Shown: positions 30,155-42,775 of the stretch, piece by piece
Position numbering within the stretch: position 1 is the stretch's first letter
How the letters are laid out: each line of letters begins with the position of its first letter
NCBI RefSeq assembly: GCF_010183535.1
Contig: NC_071329.1
Location: 62,001 to 126,000 of the forward strand
Direction of reading: 5' to 3'
Length of the DNA stretch: 64,000 bases
Source: Caenorhabditis remanei
Taxonomy: Eukaryota > Nematoda > Chromadorea > Rhabditida > Rhabditidae
Position numbers and translations under genes: made by a program
The notes under the pieces: generated by a model
What the model was told of the DNA's origin: nothing
The model's input: only the letters and a program-made list of their open reading frames with translations
The model's database searches: none

Positions 30155-32113
30155 TTTCAGTTTTCCACGTATGAGTTGATAAGATAGGAATGATTAAATA
30201 AATATGAAACTGGACCATTGACCAGAAGTTGAAACAAAAATTAAAAAACTGATGGATCACGTTTAAAAACAGATTTTTTCAAGCAGAAACAACGTTTTGA
30301 AAAAAGAAGAAACAAATTTGAAAAAGGAAGAGAGAATAACAAAAAATCAGATAACAACGATGGGGAAGGAGACAAAAAACTGTAAAAATGAAAGAGAATA
30401 ACATAGAAACGGTCAACAATAAAGAGAGATTGGTGAAATTTCAGTAGTTCTCAGTTCAAAAAGCTGAAACTCGGGATACTGAAACATCAAAAACATATAT
30501 TTTTGGGGTAAAATTGAGAAAACAAAGTAACAATTTGATAAGGATGATGTCGGGGAATTCGTTTGATTGGTCGGTCGATCGGATCATCTGAAATACATTC
30601 TACGTTTTTGAAGGAATTCGAAAATCTATGATTCATGAGTCAGGAGATGGAAAAAGTTAGAGAAATTATACTATGCATAACAAGCTTTAATCTAGACCTA
30701 TATCAACATCTCAAAATTCCTCATAATATAAAATATTCCCAACTAGAAATATAAAAAGAGTATCGATTCGACATTGATATGAGAGGGTGAGACACAAACA
30801 TTTAACCTTTCGTCGCACGTCACACCTTTCATGTGTTATCACATAAAAATTCAATTTTTTTTTTCAAAATTCAACAACTTTCTCTGCGTTTCTCTCCTTT
30901 GATAATGATATTTCATGAGTAAATGTGAAATTGAACTTTTCTTACTTTCGATGTGAACACAATCGGTTTCGAACAGGAATCCTGTAACAAAGGTATGGAT
31001 TCGAAACTTGGTTGCACAAAGCTACAGTAAACTAATAAGATTTTTGAAGAAAAACTAATAGCATAAAGTAACTATGAAGAAATACTAGACACAGTTTGAA
31101 GGCTTGTGGAGAACACCCAAGAAATGTTCAATGACATGGAAGAAGGCAACAGAGAAGAAAGCAATCTCTCAACCATATGAAAGTCATGGAAAAAAGGAGA
31201 GAGATTGGAATGAATGGCATATGTCGTCACACACATAAATGGACTGTTTCGCAATCTGATATGGAATTGATGAAGAAGAGAGAGAGAAGAGAGAGGGAGA
31301 GAGGAATAGACATAATGTTGTACGAAGAAAAAAAAAGAATAGTGATAGAACCGGAAGTTGGTCCATCACTGATTGACTCTCCTGCTGATGTCTGCTGGTA
31401 GGAATTGAGAACATGGAAAATGTTAAAATTACGGTTGCCTGAAAACCGAAATATTCAAATCTCTAATAACGACATACCATTCCAATAAATATCATTAACT
31501 CAATTTCAATCCTAAAAATGCCTGATAATTCGGAGTACCTTTCTAACAGAGTTGCCACCAAAACATACGTGTTCAGGATTTCTACTGGAAGAAACATTGA
31601 TTTTTTACGAGCTACCAGTCCATTTCAAAGAAATTTTACACAAAAAAGTGGAGGAAAAAAATTATCCACTTTTTCTTGAATTATCACCGCCCTCCCCAAA
31701 TTTTTCTTTAAAAAAACGACATGGACTCTAGGATTCCATACACCTATGCCACAAAAGGTTACGAATGGTGGTGCCCTGTCTAATTTAACAGAGTTCTCAA
31801 AACATCATATTTCTATAGATGAAAAAAAGGAATTTCGCAATCCCTTGCTTCTCCGCATATTTAATCTCATCTGTGAAGCTTTCCCCCCCCCCCCCCCCTC
31901 CACTTCTCATAGTGAAAATGAAAAGTGTGAATATACGGAGGAGTAGATAATTATCTTCTCCTCCAGATGGTTAGTGACGCAATGGATTTTATCCTTGGCT
32001 AGCAGATACAAAAGAAAAAACGCTTGCAAATGAAACTTCCACATGCAGTCACTAAGTTAACTTATATTATCAAAATCAAACTGTGAAACCTCAAATCCCA
32101 AATCCCACCTTCT
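30155..32113. other. 2-kb non-coding stretch between the Rab11-FIP gene and RRP9
   Basis: No supported gene. It should contain the Rab11-FIP promoter and the RRP9 3' UTR. A C16 run lies at 31883-31898, with purine-rich GAGAGA tracts around 31280. Confidence 0.6.
31883..31898. repeat. poly-C tract (C16)
   Basis: Sixteen consecutive C residues, a G-tract on the other strand. Such tracts can form G-quadruplexes and in C. elegans are deletion-prone without the DOG-1/FANCJ helicase (known for that species, inferred here). Confidence 0.9.
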
Positions 32114-35100
32114 CTATTCTTCCTTCCCCTCATCTTCTCCCTCGTAGTCGGTTTCCGACACGACTTCGTCATCATCCGAATCTCCAGATTCGATTCCCTT
32201 CACTCCATCCGACATACTATTTGTTCCAGACGCCATTTCCCCATTAGTCACGACATCATCACTTTCATCAGTGTATCGAATTGGAAGGATTACCACTTGA
32301 TTACGAGCCTCACGATCAACCTGAAACTGGAAATTCAACTCAATTCTCTTCTAGATCAGAATCCGTGGATTTCTAGCTATAAATATGATCTACTCACCCA
32401 CCACCTTCCATCTTTATGCTCTTTTCCTGCTCCAACAACAATTGACTTTCCGTTTGGAGCGAAATTGATAGAATTGATAAATCCGGGTATAGTATACGAG
32501 AAGAATGGTGTCAACGTGCGGAAGTTCTCAGCGATTTTCCATAATTTCAACTCTCCTTCGTTGGATCCAGATGCGAGTAGGTCTGTAATTGAAACAGTTC
32601 TCAAAAAACGTCCGTTTTCCGGTCGAAATCGGAGTTTTTCCACCTGAGTTTTCAATGATTTGCACAGCTTTACAAAATTGCTGGAATGCACAAAGAGCAT
32701 GCGAGAGAAGTTGAATGTCAAACGATGTATGATCAGGTGCCAAATCGATTTTTAGTGAATTTTTTTCACAAAGAAAAATAAACGAAAAACGGAAATTTTT
32801 AATTCAATTTTTGAAGTTCTAAACTAACCAGAATACGGCAACACTGCCAACGCGACAATCCATCGTCCATTTCCACTCGTCTCTTGTCCGTGTGCTTGCT
32901 TTCTAACGTGAATCGGACGCTTCTTCCAGAATGACCACAGTGCGATACTTCTGAAAATGAAAAAGAATTCCTCAAATAGCAGAGAAAGGAAAAATTCAGT
33001 GTATTCTGGCATGAAGCCAATGCGGAAGAATGGAAAACAATATAAACAAGGAGGCCTTCGTTTTTTTTTGTGACGGTGCGGAAAGAATATTTGTTTTTGT
33101 GTTTATCTATTTGCTTGCTCTTCAGTTGAGCATAAGAAATCATTGAGAAAATAAATAAGGACGTCATTTATATAAGGGACACCTGGATACACAGACATAA
33201 ATATTTCTGGTCACAACAAAGTCACAACGCTGGAATTTTAAAACAAAATTCTAATTTCATGAAGGAATCAAAAGTAGAGTAGCTGTCAGCTAGTATAGTG
33301 TCCACTAGCATTCTCCTACTGCCACCTACACACACAGTTATCCTCTTCTTCCTTCTCATCCGAACAGTAGGAGAAGATGATTGACAGACGAAAAGAAAAA
33401 GAAACTGGTAGGATTAGTAAGAATTGTGGAGGTAATAAGCCGCAGGGATAAGAAGAATGTGGAGAAAACGATTAGAGAAGGAAAACAGTAAAAGTTCAAT
33501 GTTTTTTAGTTCTTCGTAAAACAGAAAGAATTTCTATCAATCATTTTACACACAACAATTTTCGCATTCTCTCCTTTTCTCCACTGTCATTAGAACACCG
33601 GTGACCTTGCCCCGGGAATTGAAACAAAAAAGGACATTTAAAGACATTTTTGAATATGGGCGCTATGGAATACCGTATTCTGAATTCAACCTAGAAAAAG
33701 GAAGCCAATGGGATGTGACACGGAATCATCGGCGTGTCGAAACGCGAAGAATCCTTGTTCTTTTTCTTCTTTTCACTGGAAAATGAGAGGGAAGAAGAGA
33801 AATGGAGGAGAAATGCGTGTAAAAACTGAACTAAAGAGAGGTTGTAATGGGACTGATGCGAAGAACCAGAGAAAACTGACTTGGGAACGGATGGGATGTC
33901 CGGAAAGTTGTGGAAAATCACATAACGAATGCTTGGATGATTTCCCAGCAAAAGTAGAAGGTACTTATCACGTGACAGAGTGTCCGTGATAATTAAAAGA
34001 TACCGAAAAATCTCTCGGAAATCTCAGTGAGATTATCTCACTCTGAGTCGGTGATAAGAAATCAACCACATAGTGTAACGCTTCTTGATTCAACAAAGAT
34101 AGATACAGCAGATAGAATGCTCCATGCGCTTTTTCAGTTTAAAAAACTGAAATCCAGCTTGAAATCTGACAATTTACTGTTCAAAGCGTGAAAATTTCTG
34201 TTTAGATAGAAAATCGAACAGAACTAAAGTTTGCCAACATCCTCTCCTGTCTCTCCTCTTACCTTTTTTCTCTCTACGTGTTAGTTCTATAGGGTTGCCA
34301 CGGAGAAAATCGCGTGTTGAGCTCTGAGACCTTGCCCCGTCTCTCCTCCACGCTCTGCCCGCACAGAGCAAACGCCTGTTGCTCCAAAGAAACGCAGGAA
34401 TCGAGAATAGAGGAAAAAATGAACGGATCGAGATGGGAGGGGAGCGCCCGGCTTCCCCCGTCTTATGTTCACGTTCTTTCACGGAAACGATAGGACGACC
34501 GAGCATTGAAAACGTGGAAATAAGTGAGTGCTAGGAGGAGAAGGACCGGTTGTCATGAGCCTATCGAGCATATTGTCCGGAGAGCATCGTATTACTGTTG
34601 TTTCAGTGAATAGATCTTGGAAATGACTAGACGTGGAAATGCCTAACGAAACTGGCTAAACTACGTGTTCAAATTGCATACATGTTTTAGTCTGTAGTTA
34701 GAGAGATCCGTAGGTCGATTTTTTTTGTTGAAAAACAAAATTTTGGTTGCCTAGTTGGTACACTAGCTCGAAATTTTTTCCCCCGAAAGGTACCTTAGCT
34801 GAAATTTGTTTTCCAAATTTTACAGACTTCTGCCACATGTATGTCAAATTGTAATAAAGTTCAAAGTTTCTGAACGGTATCTGGTCACTTTTGAACATCA
34901 AGAAAAAGAAAAAGGTTTGTGTGATTCTATTTTTGAACAAAGAGAACCACTATTCAACTCCAAAACTACTACTCTGTAGAACTAAAGTAGAAAAGCTAAC
35001 AAACGCAACCAATGGAATTCCTTTGAGAGCGTATTACTACTATGTTTGAACTCTATTCTCTTCTTTAAAAAAAATCAATTTAAAATTCGATATGTGCGAC

Positions 35101-37949
35101 GATTCAAACATAAAAAAGAGACGATTCAAGAGAAGAGAAGGTGTGAAGACCGTCTCAATGCAAACACACTTCAGAAGAGAAGAATGACAGAATTCAACAA
35201 TTATTCACCCTCTCGCCTTTTATAAAAAAAAAGAACGAATACACAAAAGGGATAGAATAAACTACTGAACTGACTTGGCAGTCTGTTTTTTCAGGAGCGG
35301 TGTTTTTATTTGTGTCCATTGATTTTTTTAATTATTACAGTCAGACACACCGTAAAAGTGACGAATATAATGACTGTTTGTATGTTTGTCGTATGGTTTC
35401 GACCAAACACATGTTTTCTTCACCTCTATTGCTGGCTGTTTTGTTCAATTCCTGATTCCGGTGACTGTATGGTATGGATACACACAAACAGAGGCACCAG
35501 AACCAACAGGAAGAGAAAAGCCAAAGGACACATAGAGGGGGGCGCTCCCATCCAAAACAACAACAACAATAACTTCCAAAATAGGTTTTTTTGTTTAAAT
35601 TTGATATAATCGAACACATTCAGCAACTAGGGGTGCTCAAAGATTCTTCAAAAAGACATATGACACCAAAATCCCACTACCAGTAGCACAATGCCCTAAC
35701 ATATGCATAGCAGGTAGTGTTGACAGGATAATTGGGTGTCTCCTCAAGTACTAGGAGGTGGCGGGGGACACCTCCGGTAGCCGAGTGAGGGGAGGGAAAA
35801 ATGAGAACAGAACGAGGGTAAGAGAACAATCGAGGACATATTCATAAACTATGCGACACGGCAGGAGGAAAAAATGACAGAACTAGAACGGAAAATCACG
35901 GGGAAAACCGCGAAACTATTTTCGCGATTTCCAAGTTTTGTCATCGCTGAAGATATCCGATATTCTGAAAATGAGTAATTGTCTGCAGGCCTCTTCGACT
36001 TCAAAAAATTTATGTTGATGGTCGTAAATGACAAGAGACGAAATGGATGTGGACAAGATGTTCATTTAAAGAATTAATTGCAATTATCCTGATTAATTAA
36101 CAGCAATTTTAGGCAATTAAAAAACTGAACTATCGAAACGTTTTCGGCGGAGAAAACAGAGAAAACAAATGACGCACTCTCTTCCATCTTTCAAAACTAT
36201 GCTTATTCGTCATTTCTCCTCCAAACCGTCTTTGTTTGTTTCCGTCATCGCCTTTCTTCACTTTTTTCTTCAAAAAGAGCAGAGAGAAGAGGCATTACGT
36301 ATATAGAGTCAATATTATCAGAGTTCGCAGGTATGGTGAGAGAAAGAGTACGGAAAAGGAAAAGGAGGGAGACAAGTGGAAAGTATTTCAGAATCTCCAG
36401 GAAGGTGAAGACTTCAGAGAAGCAAACGTTCAGGGGCTTACTGAGATACCAGGGCAAGGAGCTTCCGGATTCCTTATTTGATGTTACATTTGGATATTTA
36501 GTTTCTAAAGTAGGGTTTCGGAGCTTTCGAACCCATGTTTTCAACAGCCATGATCTGAATTATCGGATCCAAATTTTGGATTCCAAAACGTTTCGGTACT
36601 AGACTGAATTCTGATGGGAGGAGTCTCAACATCACGACCAATAAAGCATACTCTAGAATTGCAGTGTCCAAGGAAAGGATTCTTGGAAATTCTTGGAATT
36701 TCTGAGATTTTCTTAGAAATTCTTGCTCATCATGAATTAAGTATATGTAACCTGAAGAACTCTTCACTCAAACCTACCCATCAGCAGATCCAGTGGCAAA
36801 GTGCTCCTCATTGATCATAGCAACACAATCCAAACTGACACAGTTGGAGAGTCCAGTAAACATCTGAATAAATATTCTCAGAATATCCCAAATGTCTTCA
36901 AATCCATTACCAATTGACTCTCATCCTCAACCTTCCACAAACGAGCGGTACGATCACGTCCACCGACAGTCGCCACTCTCTGCTTCGACAACACTCCAAT
37001 CTGTTGAACACCGTCCTGATGTCCGTACATAGTGTCCACCAGACCCAACTGATCGATATCCCACATTTTTACTGAACGATCCTGACTGGACGAGAACAAG
37101 TTGTTGGTTCTCAGTTGGAATGCCAATGAAAAAATCGGTCCGCGATGACCGGAGAGATCCTTGATGTGATCCAATGAGTCAAAGTTCCAAATCTTGACAA
37201 TCTGGTCATAGCCTCCAGAAGCGATGAATTTTTGATCCGGGGACACAGCGACTGCGTAGATGACTCCATAATGAGCATGAGTTGGCTCTTCCGGTGCTCC
37301 AGCTCTCTTTTTGGTTCTTTTGATGACTCCGACCACTTTTCGAGTTTTCACATTGTCTGAAAATGGGGAGTTTTAGTCAAGTTTAAGTGTTTTTTTCAAT
37401 CTTACACTTAACAATACTCGACTCTTTTCCACTACTTATCACATAGTTGGCATCTGGAGAGAAAGCGACGCAAAGTGGTGTTAATCTGAAGAAAAAACGC
37501 ATAATTTGGTAGTTTTCTCTTTTTTCTGAAAATTACCTATGTGCCTTATAACTAATCTCTAAATCATCCTCCAACTCAACGACGTCAGCGACTCGTTTCA
37601 TCAGTGTTCCCGTCTTCGCCAACGCATCATCCCTCAGTTTTTCAGAAACCTCCTCTTCTGTGGCTACCGAACTCTGAATTTTCTCCAGAAGATTCTTCGC
37701 TTCTCGATAGTTTCTTTCGTGTACATCTTCATATTCCACATCACTTCCAGCTTCTGATCCGGAGGCACTTCTAGCAAAGGGATCCTCCTCGTCGGAATGA
37801 ATCTCGGTCGCAGCCATCAATTTCTGTCTTCTCGTCATCTTCGCCGCTAATTCATCGCTTTTTCCGTCGGATTTTCCACCAATCTGCTTGCGTTTTCGTC
37901 CTCCTTGCACTTTTTTCTTACCAGTGGTTTTCACGAAAAATGATGGCAT
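32114..37949 (-). CDS. RRP9 / U3-55K, WD40 protein of the U3 snoRNP (512 aa)
   Basis: Nucleolar WD40 protein specific to the U3 box C/D snoRNP, needed for 18S rRNA processing. Exons in transcription order: 37949-37537, 37485-37406, 37356-36911, 36863-36778, 32950-32829, 32582-32398 and 32320-32114; phases fit and give 513 codons including stop. Seen: a basic N-terminus (KTTGKKKVQGGRKRKQ), a conserved acidic/helical segment before the propeller (NYREAKNLLEKIQSSVATEE), then WD repeats such as SPDQKFIASGGYDQIVKIWN, NLFSSSQDRSVKMWD, RTARLWK and LLASGSNEGELKLW. The C-terminus is acidic (DSDDDEVVSETDYEGEDEG). Odd for a housekeeping gene, the intron 32951-36777 is 3.8 kb and splits the propeller. 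It starts 214 bp after the THOC1 stop, with a splice-acceptor sequence 5 nt before the ATG. Confidence 0.92.
32951..36777 (-). other. 3.8-kb intron within RRP9
   Basis: I see no convincing nested gene. Plus-strand open frames around 33601-33989 and 36236-36602 lack recognisable domains and are probably chance. A GC-rich hairpin lies at 35735-35772 (GGTGTCTCCTC pairing with the GAGG and GGACACC blocks). Confidence 0.5.
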
Positions 37950-37953
37950 TTTG

Positions 37954-37962
37954 GCTGAAAAA
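37954..37962 (-). promoter_or_regulatory. trans-splice-type acceptor before the RRP9 start
   Basis: On the minus strand, ATATTTTTCAG is followed by CCAAAATG, so the acceptor is 5 nt from the start codon. With the 214-bp gap to the upstream THOC1 stop this is the arrangement of a downstream operon gene that receives SL2. Confidence 0.6.
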
Positions 37963-38163
37963 TATTATATTATTAGAGTGAAATGGTGTTGAAACTTGAT
38001 GGGAAAAGATAGTAAATGACGCTGAAAACGTCGGAAAAAACAGATCAGAAATAAAGGAGAAAATAATATTAGTTCTTTCAGACAGCAACAAATAGCAATT
38101 AAATATGTAATAAAAATTGAATTTCAGATCATTTTGATGATGAAGATGGCGATATATGGATCC

Positions 38164-41100
38164 TCAGGCGTTGGACTCATGGATTTTCTGAAAATAATTA
38201 TAATTTATTTCGGTCAAATTACACAGTTTAAGTACCTTCATGGTCACCTGTGCCACTTCTATCAAATCTAAATCACCAATCAACAAATTCAGCAGACTCC
38301 TCCCACTTCTGCTATTCTTCTCCGCCCATTCTTTAAGAATTCTGAAGCAAAACTCTTTCTCTTCTGAATTTGTCATCGACTTTTGAACTTTCGCATCGTC
38401 CACTCCTAGAAGTTTCGCTAGTTTTCGAGAGAATTTCGATAGATCTTGAGCCAATTTATGCAGATTCTCATCGGAAAGTGGAGAATCGGTGTAGGGATTT
38501 GGGGATGAAACGACGCTGAAAAAACGGTGAATTCTGAGATTTTCATCAGTTTCAGGTGCAAAAAACGATGATTTTGCTTAAAAATCACTTTTTGGCCATA
38601 AAAAACCGCGATTTTTAGCATTTAAACATCGAAATAGTGTTATTTTTATCAGTTTCAGGTGGAAAATAGATAATTTCGCATGAAAATCCACACTTACTCT
38701 GTCTTTTTAACCGTTTTCGTATCCAACTTCCTCTTCAACGACTCCTCCACTTTCCTTCTCGCCTCCGCTTCTTTCTCTTTCCGTGACTCCGCCTCTTTTC
38801 TCTCTCTTTCTGCAATTCCATCTTTAAACTCGTCGATCGTCTTCGCCGCATTATATATATTCCTCTCTAAATAATCTCTCATATTCGAGTTCGGTTCGGA
38901 TTTTATGTCGGTTCTCGACACGTATCCAGGAGATTTGTGCATTAGAAGACGGGCGGCACGCCATTGGAATGAAATGTCGTTGATTGATCTGAAAATAAAT
39001 GCTACTAATCTCAGAATTTCAGATGTTTTAACTCACTTATATTGCTCCTCAACCTGTTGTTCTGGGTCCATTTCATCGAGTGGATCACGAATAAAATTGG
39101 CAAGTGTTGGAATGAATTTCCTTTTATCCGATTTACACGCCTGCAACACATCTGGTTCGTTCGTCCACAGTTTCGTCAGCTCAGGGGTTCCCAAGTCGAG
39201 TGATTGCGGGTTGAATGGAATACGTTGTCGTCTGGAACTGATTTTTCATGTTTGAATTTAAATGTTTGAAATTAAATTTTAGAACCGCTCTTTTTTAAAG
39301 AATACTCCCCGTCTTCCCTAGTAATCAGGGTGCTCCACCGGAGATAAAACCGAAGAAAACCCGGTTTTTTTTTCACCGGTTAAATTCTATCGTGTTTTCA
39401 AAAACAAAAACCAGAATAAGACCGAAAAAACCGGTGAAAATTGATTGTATTCGATTGTATTTTGAGAAAAACCAATTAGAGTTTGAACTTTCAGAAAAAA
39501 AACCGGTAACAATCGGTAACAATCGGAAAAAATCGAAGAAAAATCGGTTTTTGTTTTTTTAAAAACCGGAAAAAACCGATTTATTTATTATCAATAACCG
39601 ATTTAAATCGGTTTTGAAGTATCGGTGAAGCATCCTGCTAGAAATCTTACTTCTTGTACATCTGCATCGCTCCTTTATCCGCTTTTTCCGATAAATCTGG
39701 ACAATTCGAGTTTTTCCACGTGTTCCACTCCTGTTCTCTCTGAATGATCTTTTTCAAACCGGCAACAAATACGGCACCACGTGGCATTGTGTCAGATAGC
39801 AAGCGGTAGCATTTATCCTCGTGATCTGTCACATACTTTGCTTGTTCTTCATTTAGCACCATTTTTCTGGAAAAAATTGGTTTTTGAGTGTTTTCGGTAT
39901 AAATAAATAAATGTAAATTACTTCGCTGGTGGCTTGAATCTGGACTCTGCATTCAAATACTGGAAAATTATGATTGTTTGAATAAGAAAATAACGTCGGA
40001 ATGATGAATCGTTTAGTTGAAGAGCCAGGAGCTTTGGCGATGTCAAATATTTGGTGAAAAACACATCATTCGACACTTTTTTCTGTTTATTCTCCGTGTA
40101 TTCCGACTCCTCTTCTTGATTCAATTTCTCCAACTTATTGGCAGTCATCAGTGATAAAACAGCCGATAAATCCTTCTTAAACATTGCGAACTTGTCCTTC
40201 TCGTACAATAAATTTGGATTTGACATGAACTTTTGAAGCGACCAGAATTGGCGATACATTTCCGAAGTCACGTTGATTTCTCTGAAGAAAATTTCACGTT
40301 TTCACAGGTAAAATAACAGATTTTCAGCTATACTTTGCCTGATCCTCCTCTATTTCTCCTGTCTCCATTTCTTCTCCGTCAACCGGTGTAGGACGTCGTG
40401 ACGAAGCGGCGGTGAGTAGTGATTCTGCAGTGGTTTCGGTCTGAGGACTAAATGGATTAGAAAATGAGCGTTATCTGGTACAAACCTCTTCATAATTGGT
40501 GATATTGAGTGTGTTGAAGTGTCCCATGAAATTGACTCCAGACTTTTCAGTTAGTGGGAGAAATCTGAAACGAAATCCGAGATTTTCAGAGTATTTTCAG
40601 ATAAAAATAACCTTGACAAAAAGAACATGATTCTTCCACAAAACGACGTTTCAGCCGTCCGACTCAACCGCCGTAAAAGATCATTACAAAGACGGAGAAT
40701 AGTGTTTTGGTAAGTTTCAATGAATCCCGGCTGTTTGAACTCATTCATATTCTCCTCAACGAGTCCGAACAACTGTTTGCACTCCTCAATTGAGCTCATT
40801 TCCAAGAGATCTTGAAGTGTCAGGATCGGTGTGGATTTGGAGCAATAACCTGGAAAGTTCTTCAAGTTTTAAAGAGATTGTCATTAGAAAATACTCACCC
40901 AGTTTCATACAACTCATAACAAAATGATAGTGTTGCCTGGCGAAATCTTCTTTCTGTTCTGATGGTAATTCGATTATTTTGTATCCTCTCTTCTTCAGTA
41001 GTCCATCGATTTTTATCAACACGAATTCGTCGTCTTTTCTGTAATAATTTTTGTTGAATTTTGAACAAAATCCATTTATTTGGTAGTTTTTAAGTTTTTT

Positions 41101-41369
41101 CCAGTTTTTTCGAAATAAAATCGCGGTTTTGATCCATTTTCTTATGGAGAATTTTTCATTTTCAATTTTTAATGCTTGGTTCATTTTTTATCGATTTAAG
41201 AGGGTTTATCACAGTAAAAATCATATTTATTAGTTATTTTTTCGATTTTTCATATTTTCTTGCTGAATATTTATTTTTAAGTTTTTTTTAAAACTCACAC
41301 AAGTTTCTTTTCTGCTTTGAAAAGCTCCCTCAAGTCGTCAAAGTTTCGAGTCGCTATCGCCTCATCCAT
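38164..41369 (-). CDS. THO complex subunit 1 (THOC1/HPR1)
   Basis: Subunit of the nuclear THO/TREX complex, which couples transcription to mRNA packaging and export. The first exon (MDEAIATRNFDDLRELFKAE, 41369-41299) joins 41038 (DDEFVLIKIDGLLKKRGYKI) in phase 2. Downstream exon segments include LPSEQKEDFARQHYHFVMSC, FWSLQKFMSNPNLLYEKDKF, EQAKYVTDHEDKCYRLLSDT and RDYLERNIYNAAKTIDEFKD followed by a long charged Glu/Arg/Lys coil. The end (DLSKFSRKLAKLLGVDDAKV to ILKEWAEKNSRSGRSLLNLL) resembles the C-terminal death-like domain of human THOC1. The last exon is very short (KIHESNA, stop TGA at 38166-38164). I did not phase-check every internal intron. An AACCGGTT-rich repeat lies in one intron (39310-39640). 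It is probably the first gene of an operon with RRP9. Confidence 0.85.
39310..39640. repeat. ACCGGTTTT-rich repeat in a THOC1 intron
   Basis: Many copies of ACCGGT, AACCGG and CGGTTTTT in both orientations within about 330 bp, flanked by ordinary exons. The copies are irregularly spaced, so it looks like a degenerate interspersed repeat, not a simple tandem array. Confidence 0.6.
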
Positions 41370-41376
41370 TTTTCAC

Positions 41377-41388
41377 CTGAGAAGAAAC
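41377..41388 (-). promoter_or_regulatory. trans-splice-type acceptor before the THOC1 start
   Basis: On the minus strand, GTTTCTTCTCAG is followed by GTGAAAAATGG; the acceptor is 7 nt from the start codon, as for an SL1 addition site at the head of an operon. Confidence 0.5.
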
Positions 41389-42067
41389 AAATATTCTTCA
41401 AATTCATATATTTTCGATAAAAAGCTCATCAGACAAATTATTTCAAGTATTTTCATGCTGAATAAAACTAAATAAATCGAAAAACTAGGTGAAAACTGAG
41501 AAAAAAGGGGAAAAAATTCGAAAAATAATTACAGTACGACACTCCGATATTCCGCATCGCGCGTTGTTTAACGGTATCGCCGGAGATTATTTCCCATCAT
41601 ATTCCCTCATTTTAAGCCGTTTTTCGTTGAATTTCATATATTTTCTTCAATATTTTGATGAAAAATGGCTTTAAAATTTTCCGAAACGATAATTTACAGC
41701 AAAACTTAATGCTTTTCGGCCAGAAAAGCATGGCAGTAGATGGAAACCGCGGTTTCTTCGTCATTATCTGTTTTGGCTCATTTTTAGCCTGAAATACTAG
41801 ATTTTGAATATTCAACAAAGAAAACAACGAGTCACGCTACGCAACCGACACAAAATTTGAACTAGCTTTTGAACTAAACAGTAATAACCGATAGAAAATG
41901 ATGACATTCGCTTTTCGCGGGAAAACTGTGGTCAAATGAAGGAAAACGGGTAGATCAATAAAACAAAAAACATACAAGAATCACAATGAATATCAAATCT
42001 TTATCGTTACTTTTTTTCTCTAATACGAATATTCTCCACTTTTCACATTTCTTCTTATAATTACAAA

Positions 42068-42078
42068 TTTTCTTCCAG
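42068..42078 (+). promoter_or_regulatory. trans-splice-type acceptor before the UQCRB start
   Basis: TTTTCTTCCAG lies 10 nt before the ATG with no upstream exon in sight, consistent with SL1 addition. Confidence 0.55.
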
Positions 42079-42088
42079 GTAACGAATC

Positions 42089-42775
42089 ATGGCTTCTCAA
42101 GCGGTGAAATTCGCCTACAATGGCACAATTGCATCGACTCTCCGTAAATTCGCATGGACCAACTTGTGGGGAGGAAGAGAATACGGACTTCAATTCCACG
42201 ACACCTACTTCGAGCCAGCACCAGAAGTTACTGAAGCTCTTCGTCGTCTCAATCTCCAGGAGCCACATGTCTTCGATCAGAGAAAGGTTCGGGAAGAATT
42301 TTGAATATAGTTTTTAAAGTTCTGTGTTTCAGATCCGTCTGTCACGTGCTCACACACTCGCTCTTCATGGAGAGAAGCTTCCAAAGGCTGAGTGGACTCA
42401 ATGGAGTCAGGTAAGCGTCTTAATAAGAAAATTTTCCGATTTCTCTTACGTTTAACGTTTTTCTCTTCTAAATTTGTTGGAATTCGCGCTCGCGCGACTG
42501 TTTGAAGTTGAAAATAATTGTTTTCTTGATTTTCAAGCTAAAAATCGATTTTCGGCGCAAATTATAACTCTCTGTCATTTTTACTTACTTTAAGAAAGGT
42601 TTTCATTCACAAACGATACATTTCTCATTCAAAATTCGAAACACTTTCCCCAATTATTGATAATTTCCAGGAATCGTGGTACCTGAAGCCATATTTGGAT
42701 GAAATCGAGGCTGAGAAGAAGGCTCGTGCTGAATCATCTGGACTCATTCCACCATACGAGATGAAGCAACATTAG
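42089..42775 (+). CDS. cytochrome bc1 complex subunit 7 (UQCRB/QCR7, 126 aa)
   Basis: Small matrix-side subunit of mitochondrial complex III (UQCRB in mammals, QCR7 in yeast), needed for complex assembly around cytochrome b. Three exons, 42089-42286, 42333-42410 and 42671-42775, join in phase 0 and give 126 residues, close to the usual 110-130. Seen: the family patterns around YNGTIASTLRKFAWTNLWGG, REYGLQFHDTYFE, EALRRLNLQEPHVFDQRKIR, then SRAHTLALHGEKLPKAEWTQ and YLKPYLDEIEAEKKARAE. No separate presequence is seen, as expected for this subunit. It is divergently placed from THOC1. Confidence 0.93.

Larger units (their letters stand above)
41370..42088. other. divergent promoter region between THOC1 and UQCRB
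   Basis: A 719-bp stretch between two divergent start codons. It should contain both promoters, with a trans-splice-type acceptor at each edge. No gene is seen. Confidence 0.6.

Noticed and set aside
33601..33989. Cys-containing open frames inside the RRP9 intron
   Set aside because: Two overlapping frames, no signal peptide or recognisable fold, and no splice structure; too weak to call a nested gene.
36236..36767. Open frames on both strands near 36.5 kb
   Set aside because: They are in an intron and are mutual shadows; no similarity to a known family.
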